NCBI GenBank assembly: GCA_964035545.1
Contig: OZ037765.1
Span: forward strand, 17,354,698 to 17,418,697
From: Bugula neritina
Taxonomy: Eukaryota > Bryozoa > Gymnolaemata > Cheilostomatida > Bugulidae
Direction: 5' to 3'
Length of the DNA stretch: 64,000 nt
Under the pieces are notes generated by a model. It saw nothing but the letters and a program-made list of their open reading frames with translations. It had not been told where the DNA came from and searched no databases. The position numbers and the translations under genes were made by a program. Below are positions 30,921-44,238 of the stretch, piece after piece. Numbering within the stretch: the first letter of the stretch is position 1; each line of letters starts with the position of its first letter.

Positions 30921-33039
30921 TTTTAGCCCTCAACCAAGTGTAGTCTCTACAGCATAAATAGAATAACTGCAACTAACACAACATAAAACATAAAAGAAAT
31001 GACTTGCACCTCACTACACGTGGTGGTGGTGGTGGTGGTGGTGGTAGTAGTAGTAGTACTAGTACTAGTACTTAACTACTACTAGTACTAATAGTAATAC
31101 TAGTACTAATAGTAATACTAATACTAATAGTAATACTAATACCAGTATATGATACGAATAGGGACAGTCTTAGTCTGTAGTTCTGTAATTGTAAGTGTCA
31201 GCAGTGAGTCATGTGTGTTACACTTACTCTTAGTCTTACTGTTCGTGTTACTGTTAGTGTTAGGCTTAGTCACTTAGAGTTAGTGTAAGTGTTACTGTTA
31301 GTGTTACTGTTAGCGTTAGCGGTTAGGCTTTGCTCACAATTGCTATTGCTTACATTTAACCAAAGATAGCGAGTGGCAAAATAATAATTCTGATATATAC
31401 TTATAGTATTAGCTCAAAGTTAATATATCAATTTAATAGTGAGGGCAACAATCAAACTTAAAGTCTCTGTAGAGCTATTCGAAGGTATGCGCTTTAAAAT
31501 TATAACAGCTTCAGCGCGAGCTTCGTCGCTGCAGAGTAGTATTTTATATAGTATATTATACCCACTGAGCTGGAATAGACTATTATTAATATTAATATTA
31601 ATTATATTAATATTATTAATAATATTAATAATATTAATTATATTAATATTAATTATTAATATATAATTATTAATATAATAATTATTGAGTTCATTGATTA
31701 TACCACTCTGCATCACTGGGTACACTGTTGATGTCAAGGTTGAAGCCTGAAGGTTATAGCGGGGTTCCAAAAACTTCCTAATAGCTTAGAAACTTGTCAG
31801 TCGAAACCTACGCTCCAACACACAGCGTGAACTTCAACCCTTTGCTAAGACACTGTGCGTCTACTCTATTTTTGGCGTGAAGATATATAATATATAATAT
31901 TATTATTATTTATGAAACTACTGTAAGTTATATTTCAATGGCTGCATCCATATGATTAGATAACAACAAACAAGACATCTGGTGATGAACTGAAAAATCG
32001 ACAATATAGGTGGATTTTAAGATGCTGATTCAGATTAGGCTGAAGTAAAACTAAATTGTAAATTGAAAATCCTTTCAATTTTCCCTAAAACTGTAAAAGT
32101 AAATAAATACTATAACTATAAGTATAAGTATAATATTAGTTATCAGACTGATAGTGATAGTCATAGTGATTTAACCTGGATCATTATGATTCTGATTTGC
32201 CAGTAAGTGTAACTGTACATTTAAAATAATCTTCTACAAAAGCTTGTTAGTTGTTACCATGCTGTTGGACTTAGTGTGTTACTGTTGAAAGTCAAAGTCA
32301 AATTGATTAAATCAAACTGAAACTAATTCAAATTGAAATTTATAAATAATAATAGAAATATTAATAGTAATAGTAATACTAACTAAATTTAGCTGCAAGT
32401 TACAGACTGAGACTAAGTCTAACCCTAAAGTTGAAGCCTTAAAGTTAATATTAACCCAAGGCTTTAGGTTAAAGTTATAGGTTTGATATTTGTATTTCAA
32501 TTGCCATTTGGCGATTAATGTTTATGTTATACTTATGGTGATGATTAGGAGTGACTAAAATGAATGAGAATGTGATTTATTGGAAGCAAGTTTTATTTTA
32601 TGCTCCCATTTTCCTAGCGTAAACTTTAAATCATGACATACTAATAGACGTTTTCAAAACACTTACAGTTACACTGTAGTCATTTATTTTTAGACTAGAA
32701 AACCTCTCATAAATGATTGTGGCGTTTCTAAGGGTAAGAATAGTTGCAAAACAAAGATACATTAGTAATAGCATTGATAGGGATTTATTTTCAAATTCTT
32801 AGTCTTACTCAAACTTGTTTTTTCAAATACTAATAGTAATATTACAGTTCTATTATAGGCCTACTTATTCTTACTTCTTGGCCACAATGACAGTGACAAT
32901 GACTATTAATGCTGTTTGTACTATTAGAACTGATTATTAAAATTCAGCGTTTTTGTTGTTTGAATTTTTGTGAATACTTGAAAATTGTTACAGCTTTAAT
33001 TGAAGACCAAGGGTAAATGGATACGATTATAACTATAAG
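30921..33039. other. Simple-repeat-rich spacer
   Basis: Contains (GTG)n/(TAG)n at 31019-31075, TACTAATAG-type hexamers to 31150, degenerate GTTAGTGTTACT repeats at 31200-31320, a long TTAATATTAATA run at 31585-31680 and cryptically simple sequence to 32400. No gene seen. The start of the following SAM gene may lie here but I could not find it. Confidence 0.6.
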
Positions 33040-36000
33040 TTGAAGAGTAGGCGACAAAATAAGTCTGCTTTTACTACCACTGGAAGTTCAACGCCCAACC
33101 ACACTATGCCAATTGATTTCAACTGGATGTTACCATTTTTCCCTGATAAAATTGTACCCGAATACATCAAAGAAATATTTGAAGGTTTGTTTTCAAGATC
33201 TGCTATTTTTCTCTGCTGAATTTTAGGACTGTTTTCAATTATCTTTGTAAATTTAATTTTATTTTCCCAAATACATATAACCATAACTACTTGTATAACT
33301 AAGAAGGTATAACTTGATTCTCTAGCATCTAGGTAATATTTTATACACTCTTCAAGTTGAGTATCATACTTATTAGTTGCCAATGCGACACTAGGCTGAA
33401 GTTATATTAGAGCAGATATATGCCTCATAATTACAGAAATTAAAGAGTTATACATTTCCATTTACAGACAAATATGCAATTATAACATGAACAAGTCTTG
33501 TATAATGTTGAAGATAAATTTATTATGATGAACTTGTTTGAATCATGAAAGCATCTTTGTTTTATGCTCAAATTAATTTGAATTCTACATCTAACAAATC
33601 TTAAGACGGGTTGCTTGTGTAAAGTATGCTTGTAGTTTACTAGGCATAGTTTTGTAAAGATGTTATTGGCATTTTTTGCTATGTTGTAGATGAAGCACTT
33701 CTCAACATGGACATCTTTACAGCATTGACGATGGAAGAGTTTTCTACACTTTGTTCTAAATTGAAATTGGGGCACCGTGTTATGTTAAGAAGAGCATATG
33801 CTAGTGTCAGTGTATTATGGTTAATAATTTTCGTTAAATTTGTTAGATGCATTACAAGTATATAATATTTAAAAAACTAAATACATTTTTGTTGTTACTG
33901 CCCATGTTTTGCCATATGCTGGTATTCACATCATGTTTATATATGATTTTTAGTCAACCTCTCCAGAGTATTTGGGAGATTCTACAATGCATGACTCTTA
34001 TTCTTCAGACTTTGCTGAAAATGGTAATTTAACATTTATACATATTTAAATTTCAGCAAAAATATAAATATGTATTCAACCCTTATAGTTATAAATGAAC
34101 ATAGTTATAATAGTAAAGCATACATTTGTGTCAGGCTATTATTTCAGTATCATTTTTATAAAGCCCGTCATGAAATCTGTATATCAGAACTCTTTCAGAA
34201 TTAAGTTTTATGCAAATTAAAAGTATTTATATTTATTTCTTGTAATGCTGTGCCCACTTGATTCACGGTATTCACCACTGCTTGTCTATCAGCATTTCTT
34301 TCACCCAATTTATAAACTTGACAGTAAGCTGCATTAATAATATATGTTCTCCCACATGGAACATTACTTACCACAGCTATTTTTCTCTTCAGTCTTTTTT
34401 CTATGAACACATTTTGATACCATTAAAAGCTTGTTTTTAGTTTTTCACTCTATTCAGTCTGATAGATACTAAGATACCTAAGATAGTGACTGTTACCCTC
34501 CTCTCTCCACCCTCTGACACACATGCATTATATTATTTCTTACTTTCTAGATAATAATTGGATTCCAGCAATCAGTTGCTCTGTAAGCACACTTGTGTTT
34601 CCAACATAATCTCACGTTTATACCTTTACCATATATGAATCTAGTGAACATCGGGTGCTAGCCTCCAGGCACCCGCCCTCTAGTGGTGTCTGCACCAGCT
34701 CTTGTTGCAATGGTTACTATTATTTATAGTTATATTATCACTCACGCAAGTTTATAGTCGCTATCCCTGTGAGAAAACCCCTGATGGAAGGGGATTTTGT
34801 TAAATCGGGCTAAGGACTTATTAAGATGAGGCACAGGAGCAATTATGACTGGATGCTCTTCCTAACATCACCAATGGCCTTCGTGCTTACTAGGCAATTG
34901 CTCTAACCCCTAGGCCACGGCTGCTCCCTATTTATAGTTGTATTATGCTTTATTTTATATATTCTGCCTTTTATAAAAAAGGTGTAAGTTTACATGTTAT
35001 AAACTAGTCACGGAAGGAGTTGTGTTTTCACATATTTGAATTTTTTAAAACGAAGTGATATATTTCCAATACAAACATTATTCAGTTTAGCTTTCCATTC
35101 ATATTTTATTTTGCTATTTTAGATACTTTTCCAGCAAAAATACACATCAGTGAAGTCCATAAAACTCCTGAAGAAATGATCAACACCATTAGATATAGTA
35201 CGACTAAGACAATGAAGGTGATACAGCTTATATTTTAAATAACAAGTTTTTAGTATATTATTCTATAGATTTTAGGCTTGTTTCAGAGGCTTATTGTGCA
35301 GGAGCTGACTATATATCAGCAACTTGTGTCTTCAGAATAGTGTTTTAGAGTCATCATGTCATAGTGTAAGAGCTGAATTCAAACTGTGTCTAAAACAACT
35401 TTTATTTAAAAATTTTTACTGCTACTCTCTCTCACACAAGTTTATAGTCACCATCCCTGTGAGAAACCCCTGATAGAAAGGGTATTTGTTAAAGGGCTAA
35501 GGACTTATTTTAATGAGGCACAGGAGCAATTATGACTGGATGCTCTTCCTAACATCACCAATGACCTTTGTCAGGGCTCAAACCCATGACCTTCGTGTTT
35601 ACTAGGCAAACGCTCTAACCCCTAGACCACGGCTGCTCCCTTACTGCTACTCTCTGAGTAAGAATAAATATTTTAAATATTGAATATTTTTGAAATTACA
35701 TTAATTAGCAGAAATTTTATTTATTGAACTTAATTTTGTAAAATTGAAATGTTTTTATTATATTTTCATCCTTTTCAATAAACTTTCAAAAAGCTCACAG
35801 CCTGTAACCGCATGTAATGCTGGTAATTTTTATGCATGCAGTACAGTTGTATCTTTGTTTTATAGTCAACTCTTTTCTACGCATGTAAGCTTACCTAAAA
35901 ATATTTCTTGTTTTACCTAAATTGTAGAGAACGTACAAGGTTCATCTAGGTTGTAAGGTGAGAAATGGTGCAGGAAGTTGGGTGCAATCACGTGTTCGTC

Positions 36001-36879
36001 CCATGGTAGCTAAGAGGATATCTTCGCTTATAACACATGATGAGTTGCTGTCTCTTCTAAAGGAAGAGTTCCAGCTCCCTGATGATAACACATCAGTACA
36101 ATATGTATTACTGAACACTAAGAACCAGGTTATTGATCCTGGAGAGAATTTCCTGAGTCATCGGTTCTACAAGGGTATCACCAGGCTCTATATCGGTGTG
36201 CAACCTACGTCCACTTGTACTGCTGTTCCCAAACTTGAACAGAGCATAATGAAAAATGAAATCGAAAATCCAGATATACAGAAATATCTAGAAGGTATGG
36301 TTGAAAGTTATTGTGAAAAAATAGTCAGAGCCAAAAATCAATTTTTAATTGTAGTAATAGCAAATTTTACTCAATAATAAATGATCACTATACACTATGC
36401 TTTTTAACTTTGTGATCTGAAAGAGAGTAAGAGGAGAGGCTAGCTCATTGGAATGTGATAATTTTTTCCCAAAAAGCAGCGTAAGCTTCAGGTTTAAATA
36501 AGTCAAATTCAGCTTGTCCAGATTTAATCTAGAAACTGTATTTTAGTCAGTAAATTTTGATGAAGCTCAACCGCAATTTAAAGGCATTAAGGTAGTAATT
36601 TTTCGTAGCAGGCATTTTCTACTGCCAGATCATAGACATATAAAGCTTTTCTGATATGTGAAATGTTAAAATGTATAGTTATATGTCATGGTATGATGCT
36701 GCTATAGGTCTACGGCATCATGAATATTATGATTGTAATGGTATAAAAAAGAATAGAAATAAAAATGCTAGATGATGATAAAAGGTTTTACTGTGCTTAA
36801 TTTAGACCAATCTCATGCTGTGGACGTAATTGATGAAAGTGAATCTACCTCGGACTCCATGACTCCTCTGAATCAATGA
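33040..36879 (+). CDS. SAM-domain protein with unrecognised C-terminal domain, 5' end not found
   Basis: Six exons join in phase: 33040-33184 (acceptor uncertain; 33051 also possible), 33690-33805, 33954-34023, 35123-35217, 35928-36294, 36806-36879 (TGA). The first two form a sterile alpha motif: PEYIKEIFEDEALLNMDIF, then TALTMEEFSTLCSKLKLGH and RVMLRRAY, matching the SAM helix 3-5 pattern. Such domains mediate protein-protein or RNA contacts. A Ser-rich linker follows. The large exon encodes a compact basic-to-mixed domain of about 95 residues (RTYKVHLGCKVRNGAGSW, QSRVRPMVAKRISSL, LLSLLKEEFQLPDDN, FYKGITRLYIGVQ) that I do not recognise. The C-terminus is acidic. The start exon is missing. 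The intron at 34024-35122 holds a SINE. SAM call is firm, the whole is a model. Confidence 0.78.
34739..34928 (-). mobile_element. tRNA-derived SINE, copy 1
   Basis: 190 bp flanked by an 18-bp target duplication with one mismatch (34721-34738 and 34929-34946, TATTTATAGTTATATTAT). On the minus strand it starts GGGAGCAGCCGTGGCCTAGGG, a tRNA-like box A region. Box B is partly lost in this copy. It shares a tail (CTGGATGCTCTTCCTAACAT) with copy 2. It lies in an intron of the SAM gene. Confidence 0.9.
35431..35640 (-). mobile_element. tRNA-derived SINE, copy 2
   Basis: 210 bp flanked by a perfect 15-bp duplication TTACTGCTACTCTCT (35416-35430, 35641-35655). On the minus strand the head reads GTGGTCTAGGGGTTAGAGCG (box A), an anticodon-like hairpin GTTT-GCCTAGT-AAAC, and GGTTTGAGCCC (box B, one base off GGTTCGA). 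Internal RNA polymerase III promoter implied. In the SAM gene intron 35218-35927. Confidence 0.92.
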
Positions 36880-37849
36880 AGTACCTCTGTACAAAATATG
36901 TATATATTGTTTGTAACATATTTTTAAATGCTTATGTATATTTTTTACTTTTAGCTTACCAATATAAAATTATAACCATGATTACCATTTACTCTATCGA
37001 TTAAAATTTTTCACCAGCTTCAAAAAATTGACTGTTATAATTGTAAGAATGTGTTTAATAGAAATATAAACAGATACAAGTTGGTGTACTAATCATTTTG
37101 ATTATAGCCCAAAGTATTATATGTATTGAAGTCTACTGAAGGTTGAACACAGGGCGCCTCGCCTTCAGCATTCTTGAAGCATTGATTCAAATTTCACATG
37201 GTTGGAAAAAGTTAACATTTGTAAGAAATTCAAGAATAAACAAATACAGTATCATTACATGATGTAATATGCATTTATTGCTTATGCAAGTTGCAACACA
37301 TGTTGCACATGAAATCGCAAAGATAACAAGAAACAAGATATTTTATTATACAGCTAAAAGAACTTAAATATAAAATAAACATCCTTTTCACAAACTATTA
37401 TGAAAACTTCGTGGGGAACTAACACAATTCATTTCAAACCAAATGCAGTAAATGAAAACCATTGATTGCACAAATATGTATGATTTTTACTGAAGAAATG
37501 GATTTAACAACTAATTGTATATGCTGCATACCATTAAATATCGCTATGATTGCCACCTTAATTATGCAATACATAAATAAAAAATACTATACACAGAAAA
37601 CAATGCACTATTTTATAAAAGTAAATTTTTCAAAACCCCCAACCAAAATAAATCTGGGCATTGTGTAAATGCGAAAAGATTGTTTTAACTTGACAATGAG
37701 CAGACAATGGCTAGAATTTTCTGATTGTCCTGAACTGTTACACAACTCATGGAATTCAAAAATAAAAATCTATTTTATAGAATATAATTGGAACAATGAT
37801 TAATTACTATATCAATTTATAGTATGATGATAAAACAAGACGATGACAC
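36880..37849. other. Convergent 3' spacer between SAM gene and NHE8 gene
   Basis: Two genes end head-on here. AT-rich, no supported gene; presumably both 3'UTRs. The 68-codon frame at 37462-37668 looks like chance. Confidence 0.5.
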
Positions 37850-40800
37850 TCAGGGTCCACTGTTGCCACCAATAAGTGTCTGCAAGTCATCCTCTTCAGA
37901 CTCTTCTGTGGTTGATCTTTGACTGACTTCCTTGTACCACTTGTCGGTTAGTGTAGCCATCTGTCTCTGGCCTGTAATATTCGTGAAATAGTTGCATGGT
38001 GGCTATGGAGACCTTTAACCAGCACTTTAATTAAATGTAATTACCTAAGTCCTACATGATCAAGTGATAGGAAACAGTGGATAATACCTAAACTTGCAAA
38101 ACACATTAGCTGATTAATAAAATTACAAAAACCTAAGATTTAGAAATTGCAGACAAGGAACCCTGCTAAATTAGTTTTCTACAGAAAATTGCTTTAATGC
38201 TTATTCAGTTAGTTGAAAAATGAAATATTTATTATAGATCAGGTTTGATATAAGTTTAAAAACCTTTAAACTGTTCAGACTCTTAAACTTGAAGCACTGT
38301 AAATGTTAATCATGACACAGTCAGAATAACGTCACTTGATATTGTCACTAGGTGCATATAATAACCAAGTTGATGATGTTCAAATTATCAATGAAACACC
38401 CTCACAATTTGAGTTTCTCAACACGGAGTAATTGAAAGTATATAGAATTTAACATAAATATGCCAAAGCTGTGCCAGTGCGTTGACTAAATATAGCAGGA
38501 GTTACCTTCTCTAACTTCCTGTGCAGTAATGATTCTAGTCAGCCATGGTATCAGATATTTCTGATCTAAAGACATGAACTTGCTAACATGTGGCTTCACA
38601 GCCCTAATCTCTTCTGCTTCAGTATGCTCAGAGGTAGTTTCTACTGTATCGCCCTGCATCACACAGAAATCGTCATAAAACCTGTTGATTTAATAAGTAA
38701 AAGCATAACATGTCATACAACCAACCATGTAGTTGAGTAATAACACCAGTTCCCAGTTGTACAAAGTTGTTGGACAATTTAAACCATCATGGTACTTACC
38801 ATTTCTTTAGTCTTACTCAGATTTAACTCTTTTTTCTTTTTCGTTCTAGTTTTCTTTCTGTTTAAAATCTACAAAAAATTATGCAACCAATACCATTTAT
38901 CACAATTTACAACAGGAAATTATCAAATTTAGTATGTTTTAAAAGCTAACATGTTTTCTGATTTTTTTATATCTATATACGAAATATTTATATATCTGGC
39001 ATTTCATAAATGTCAAGTAAAGTAATTTATTTAAACATATCCAAGTGAAAGAATTATGTTGAATGAGAAACTACTTTATAGGGGTTAGTGTCCTATAGCT
39101 GTTGAACAAAGAAGGTAAACTTACAGTCATCAGTGGCATAGTCCCTCCCCCTAGGAATAGTAGAGTGAATAGGACAATGATAAGGGTAGCAGTTACTAGG
39201 ACCTGTCGCTTCTCTTTCTCCATGTCAATATGTAAGCTGAGAGCAAAGGCTATGGCACCTCTTAGACCTGGTTAAAATAGCAATGCTACACATTATTTGG
39301 AGAATCTTAAAGCTCAGACTCTTACAACACCCATTGTAGGAGTTCACACTCGGCTAATATCAACCTCTTATAACATATAACTGCAACTATATAAATGTCA
39401 AAAATATATACTATAATAAAAATAATCATCGATATAAAAGTCCTATAAGCTTATTAACCAAACTAATATATTCATTGAAGAAAAAATAAATATTCAAACT
39501 TGCAACCATTGTTAACATCATATGCCTTAGCTATAAAAAACCAGGTTAAAATTATATATTTTCCAGTTTTTTGCACAACCACAAAACTTTAAATAGCAAA
39601 CTTATTGCTTGTGAAATTAAAACTGCATCTATTTTTAACTTGAAATAAAAGTTGAAAGTTCTTTTTTTTATGAAATATTTTATGCGCTAAGCTAATCATG
39701 ATCAACAGAATAGATGAGATGAATACTCTTTACTGGCTACTGGTTAGATCTCAACTCATCACAAAATACATTAGAAACAGAGTGATGATGTAGCAAATTG
39801 CTACAGCCACTACAATCAAATGCTTCATGACAGAAATGTTTAGCTTTATGATTTAGGTCTTATTATGAAATATCCGACAAAACTTAATTTATGTTCTTAC
39901 GCCAATTTTCCAAATAAAACTTCACTACTACTTCCTAGTGTAACTTAATCACTAATTTCATCACTCTATGTAGGTATATCACACTTTAAATCAATATTGT
40001 AGGCTTTATCACACTGTAAATAGCTGCTCTGACTGTCCACTGTAAATGGGCCCAAACACAACTTGTGCAGAATAAGAGTCTTTTGGACATATAATCTTTT
40101 AATAGCTCCACACTTACCACTAAACCACATTATAAATTGTTGCTTGGGAGTTATCTTATGAATGCGAAACTTGTTGGCCATGAAAGACAATGGAAATATA
40201 TTTAAGGCTCTTCCTACCAAACACAATGCCTACAAGTATAACAATTTTAATAAAAATAATTTGTTATACTGAATACAGTGCTTCCTCCAGATCTCATGGA
40301 TTCAGTCCTTATGAAATTCCATTGGTCACGGGAAGGACTTGGACCCCATTTTCTGGCTTATGTATGTGTATATGAACAAAATGGCTAAATTTAACGGATC
40401 TGTGAGTTAAATCTGGTATTCTATTATGTCACGAATTGAGGTTTCAAGACCGCAGCTTAGTGAGATACAGAGGAAGCAGTGACTGCATCAACTTGTTGAG
40501 GTTTATAATTGGTCAAATACCATACTTAAAAGAAAATGCAAAAACAATATTGTGTCCTTCCTTCTAACTACAACTTGTAACTTAATTACACTACTTACTA
40601 TTGCCCAGAGGACAAAAGACACTTTAACATGATGGTACATGCTAAAAATAGACATCCCGAGATACGCAAACACGCAAGTCTCTGCCATGAAGGCAACAGT
40701 CCTGAAGGTTTGCTGTACTGTTATTTGTGTGATGGGAGAGAGGTTCCTGTGCGTGTAATGGGACATCACTATACCAGCAAACAGCACAGCCATGATACCT

Positions 40801-43800
40801 GCAATGTTAACACAATATTTTCACCATATAGAAAATCAGATCATGCCAGCTGATGCCAGCTGCAGTACCACTATATTATCATACTAGTATATACACACAA
40901 TGGTAGCAAAGGGAACTAGCATGCTTACTCTATTAACATACCCATATTTAGCATTTAAATTCTCATCTTGAGAAATAAAGGTAGCTGATTGCTTAGGTTC
41001 TCAATCTAAAGCCCACATTTGCCTCACATAGTAAAGTTGCTTTTCTATTAAAACCAATCACTAAGTCTTGAATATGGCCGACTACCTAATTTAGCCAAGT
41101 GTGAGTTCTAAACGATATTACAATTAAAAATTAAAGCTCTATTCAAATTCATTATTGTAATGCATGGTATGTAGTTTATAAGTTATAATACAAAACAATA
41201 TATAGACATGATTATAGCCTGCTGTAGAGCGAGTAGATTAGGAAGGTATACTCACAGTGATACTATACTCATAGTAACAGTGATACTATACTCATAGTAA
41301 CAGTGATACTATACTCATAGTAACAGTAATACTATACTCATAATAACAGTGATACTATACTACTCACTGTGCCAATAATCTCAGCAATATGATTATAGGT
41401 GAAAGGGTAATGCTAATAATCTTACACATTTGAAAAGGCACTTATACCTGACAATCCAACACCCTCTGCCAGCCCATAAGGTATATAAGAGAAGATTAGC
41501 ATGAGTGCTATCTCAAGGGAGGGAGTCTTTCTGAGGTCAAACAGTTTGAATGTAACAGAGCTAAGAACAGCAGAAGCAATTCCTATAGCCGATGAGGCGG
41601 CAAACATCAAGCAGAAATGGCCAACTCCATGAAAAAATGCAACTGCTCCACTCACATCTGCCATCTCTGGCCGCCGCATAGCCAATATAGTGCTACAAAC
41701 ATCATACATCAGTATTGCGTAGGATTTTAAAGTCTCAAGCTTATGTTAGCTGTTAGAGTTAAATTTAGATTATGAGCCAACTATTTTCCTTTTCATCATG
41801 TTGAAACATTTCAATTTTTATACATAAATAATATTTCTCATGACTTTGCCAACTATTTTTACAATTCTGTTCAAAAATAGCCAATGACTCAATAGAAAAT
41901 GAGAAACTGGTAGCAACTGAAGGATCTAGATAATTTATCTGCCAACTAAATGGTGATTTTAATTTTACAGAAAGGCATATGACTTACTTAGTAAGAACTA
42001 TAGATACGGCATCATTGAGCACACTTTCTCCAAATACCAACATGTACAGTATAGCGTCTACATCTAAGGCTTGGAAAATGGCCAAAGTAGCTACTGGGTC
42101 TACAGCCGATATGAGTGAGCCAAAAGCAAAGCTCTCCAGTAAATCCAATGGATATGCTACTTTTGCCTAAATAAAACAACTTGAATATAAGCAATAGTAA
42201 AACAATGTTTGATGCTTCAACTACTACAACATAAATTTTTTAGTCTAAATATATTTTATTTTATATATAAAAATTTATCTTGGCAAAAATGTGCATATTT
42301 CATTTGACATATCAACTAATAATACAGAATTGTGCTAAACTATGTATAATGTGTATATGTGTCAACATGGCATGAAGTAGGGTGAAACTCACAGGTGCTT
42401 TAATATTGTGAGCTCAGAGACTACAAATTGTATTATTAACTGAGGAAGATTTTAGCTGCACACCATCTAAATATTATTAATTAAAAAAACAATAATTGGT
42501 ATCTTTTCATTGCTTTGCCTTTTTAAGCTAAATGGGGTAACACTGTAGAACTGTTGTACAATGAGTTCATTTAATTACTTTATTGTATCAATTAATATAA
42601 CAAAAACATATCTTGAACTACCATTGGCTTAAAGAATCAACTTGATATAAACTGTTATATTAAAAAAAATCTAAAAATACTACCATTTAGTTTAACAATC
42701 ATAGATGACAGCATCAACTATATTGCGGAGTTCTTACCACACCAAGAAGATATATTCCACCTCCAACAACACATGCAGAGATCAAAGTGCCAAAAACCGC
42801 AAATATCAGAATAGTTCCAAAATTAGCAAAGAAATTTCCCTGTAGAAACAGCACATTGAATTTATAATAAGAAATTAAAAACAAATATGATACTACAATA
42901 TACATATTCATGCTTCCTTTTCAATTCTCGGGTAATAATCACACTATAAAAACTTTTTATTTTAAATTCATTACGAGGTAATAGAAGTGCTAACCTACCT
43001 TGTGTAGATTATAACCAGATTCAAATATTATTGGAGGTAAAATGACCAAAAAGAAAATGGTGGGAGGAAAAGCTTCTTCTTCGTGTAAATCAACAAGACC
43101 ATGTGATGAGAGAATTTTAATCACTCCACCAATTATACCTCCTGCATAAAATGACAGCCTGTTATTACCTTTATAACACGAGCATCTCACCCATGAGCTT
43201 CAACATGCAAACTAGGGTTGTTTGTCTATCCTTGATGTGTATATTTGTGTTTTTATTACTTGCTGCTCAATCATCAAGTATAACCATTACTCATAAATTT
43301 AGCTGGAAAAGTTGTTTGAAAACCATAACTCAAACTAAAAGTTAGTAACCAAGTTTAGTAAAAATAACATATGTGCATATAAATGTTTAAATACTACAGG
43401 TTTTCAATAATTACTCATTGATAACTTTAATAACATGTAACTGTTTTCAGCCACTGCAAGTTTTATAAATCATATTTATTCACACGGAAAAAAGTGTGCA
43501 ATGTGAGTAATTTTGTTAGAGAAAAAGACAGTTGAAATGACTAGTGCTGGTACTTACCAACAATTACTACAGCAACACTTTCGGGCAAATAGTGGAACTT
43601 TGTAATGATGAGTAGATGTGTTGTGATGATGCAGAATGCTGTAAACATTATTATCAAACATTATTTATAATATCACAATTGACAATCTAAAAATTCTTGA
43701 TGACAAGTTTATTGAAAAAAGTGGTAACAAACACCATGAACATGTTGGATTTTAAACCAACCTAATACTAGTAGTATAAAAAATATAGTGAAGCTGCTGT

Positions 43801-44238
43801 GTTTTTCCTCCATCTGGTGAGACTTGGATGTAGCTTCTGTTGCTGCCGAGGTGACAACTGTGACAGTCGTATTACTACAACAGAACTAAGCTAAGTTATA
43901 ATTGTACCATAAGCTTAGCCACTAAGATATAGTGAAATATCGAAGTCAACTCTACCAACAATATTTTATAAAATAATTTAATTCATTAAGTAAATAATAA
44001 TAATAATAATATACACTCACGGAGCTGTTGTACCATTAGTGTCTTCTTTTACTAATTTCTCAGCATCTTTAAAAATAGTAGAATGCTTGTTTGGGGTTGA
44101 AGTCAATTCATTTTTTTCTTGTAAATTATCTACATACTTTTCTAAAGAGTCAGAATCAGCAGAAACTACATGGATTGCACAAACTTGGACCAGAAGTAGT
44201 ACCAGCAAGACAGTTTTTTCCAGTTGAAAAGCTGCCAT
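37850..44238 (-). CDS. SLC9A8: Na+/H+ exchanger, NHE8 type, complete, 13 exons
   Basis: Exons: 44238-44021, 43874-43762, 43638-43558, 43141-42999, 42839-42738, 42166-41988, 41692-41448, 40798-40599, 40229-40118, 39267-39125, 38868-38800, 38653-38506, 37971-37850. They total 1875 bases, 624 residues, all phases consistent. The N-terminus is a signal peptide ([20 protein letters not shown]) and a polar lumenal segment with NxT sites. Core motifs are [64 protein letters not shown] (ion-binding ND), [23 protein letters not shown] and [12 protein letters not shown]. The C-terminus [11 protein letters not shown] plus acidic tail matches NHE8 rather than NHE6/7/9. In the family it exchanges Na+ or K+ for H+ in Golgi, endosome and apical membranes. 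High confidence in identity. Confidence 0.95.
41250..41366. repeat. 23-bp minisatellite in NHE8 intron
   Basis: About five tandem units of 23 bp (CAGTGATACTATACTCATAG + TAA), with small changes in the fourth and fifth. In the intron between the exons at 40599-40798 and 41448-41692. Confidence 0.85.

Noticed and set aside
31420-31770. 116-codon minus-strand frame with Ile/Asn runs
   Set aside because: Translation of a TTAATATTAATA simple repeat.
34552-34583. Small exon-like block TAG|...|GTAAGC in the SAM gene
   Set aside because: Including it breaks the phase into the next exon (35123), whereas direct joining of 34023 to 35123 keeps the frame.
41979-42170. 63-codon plus-strand frame
   Set aside because: Antisense shadow of the NHE8 exon 41988-42166.
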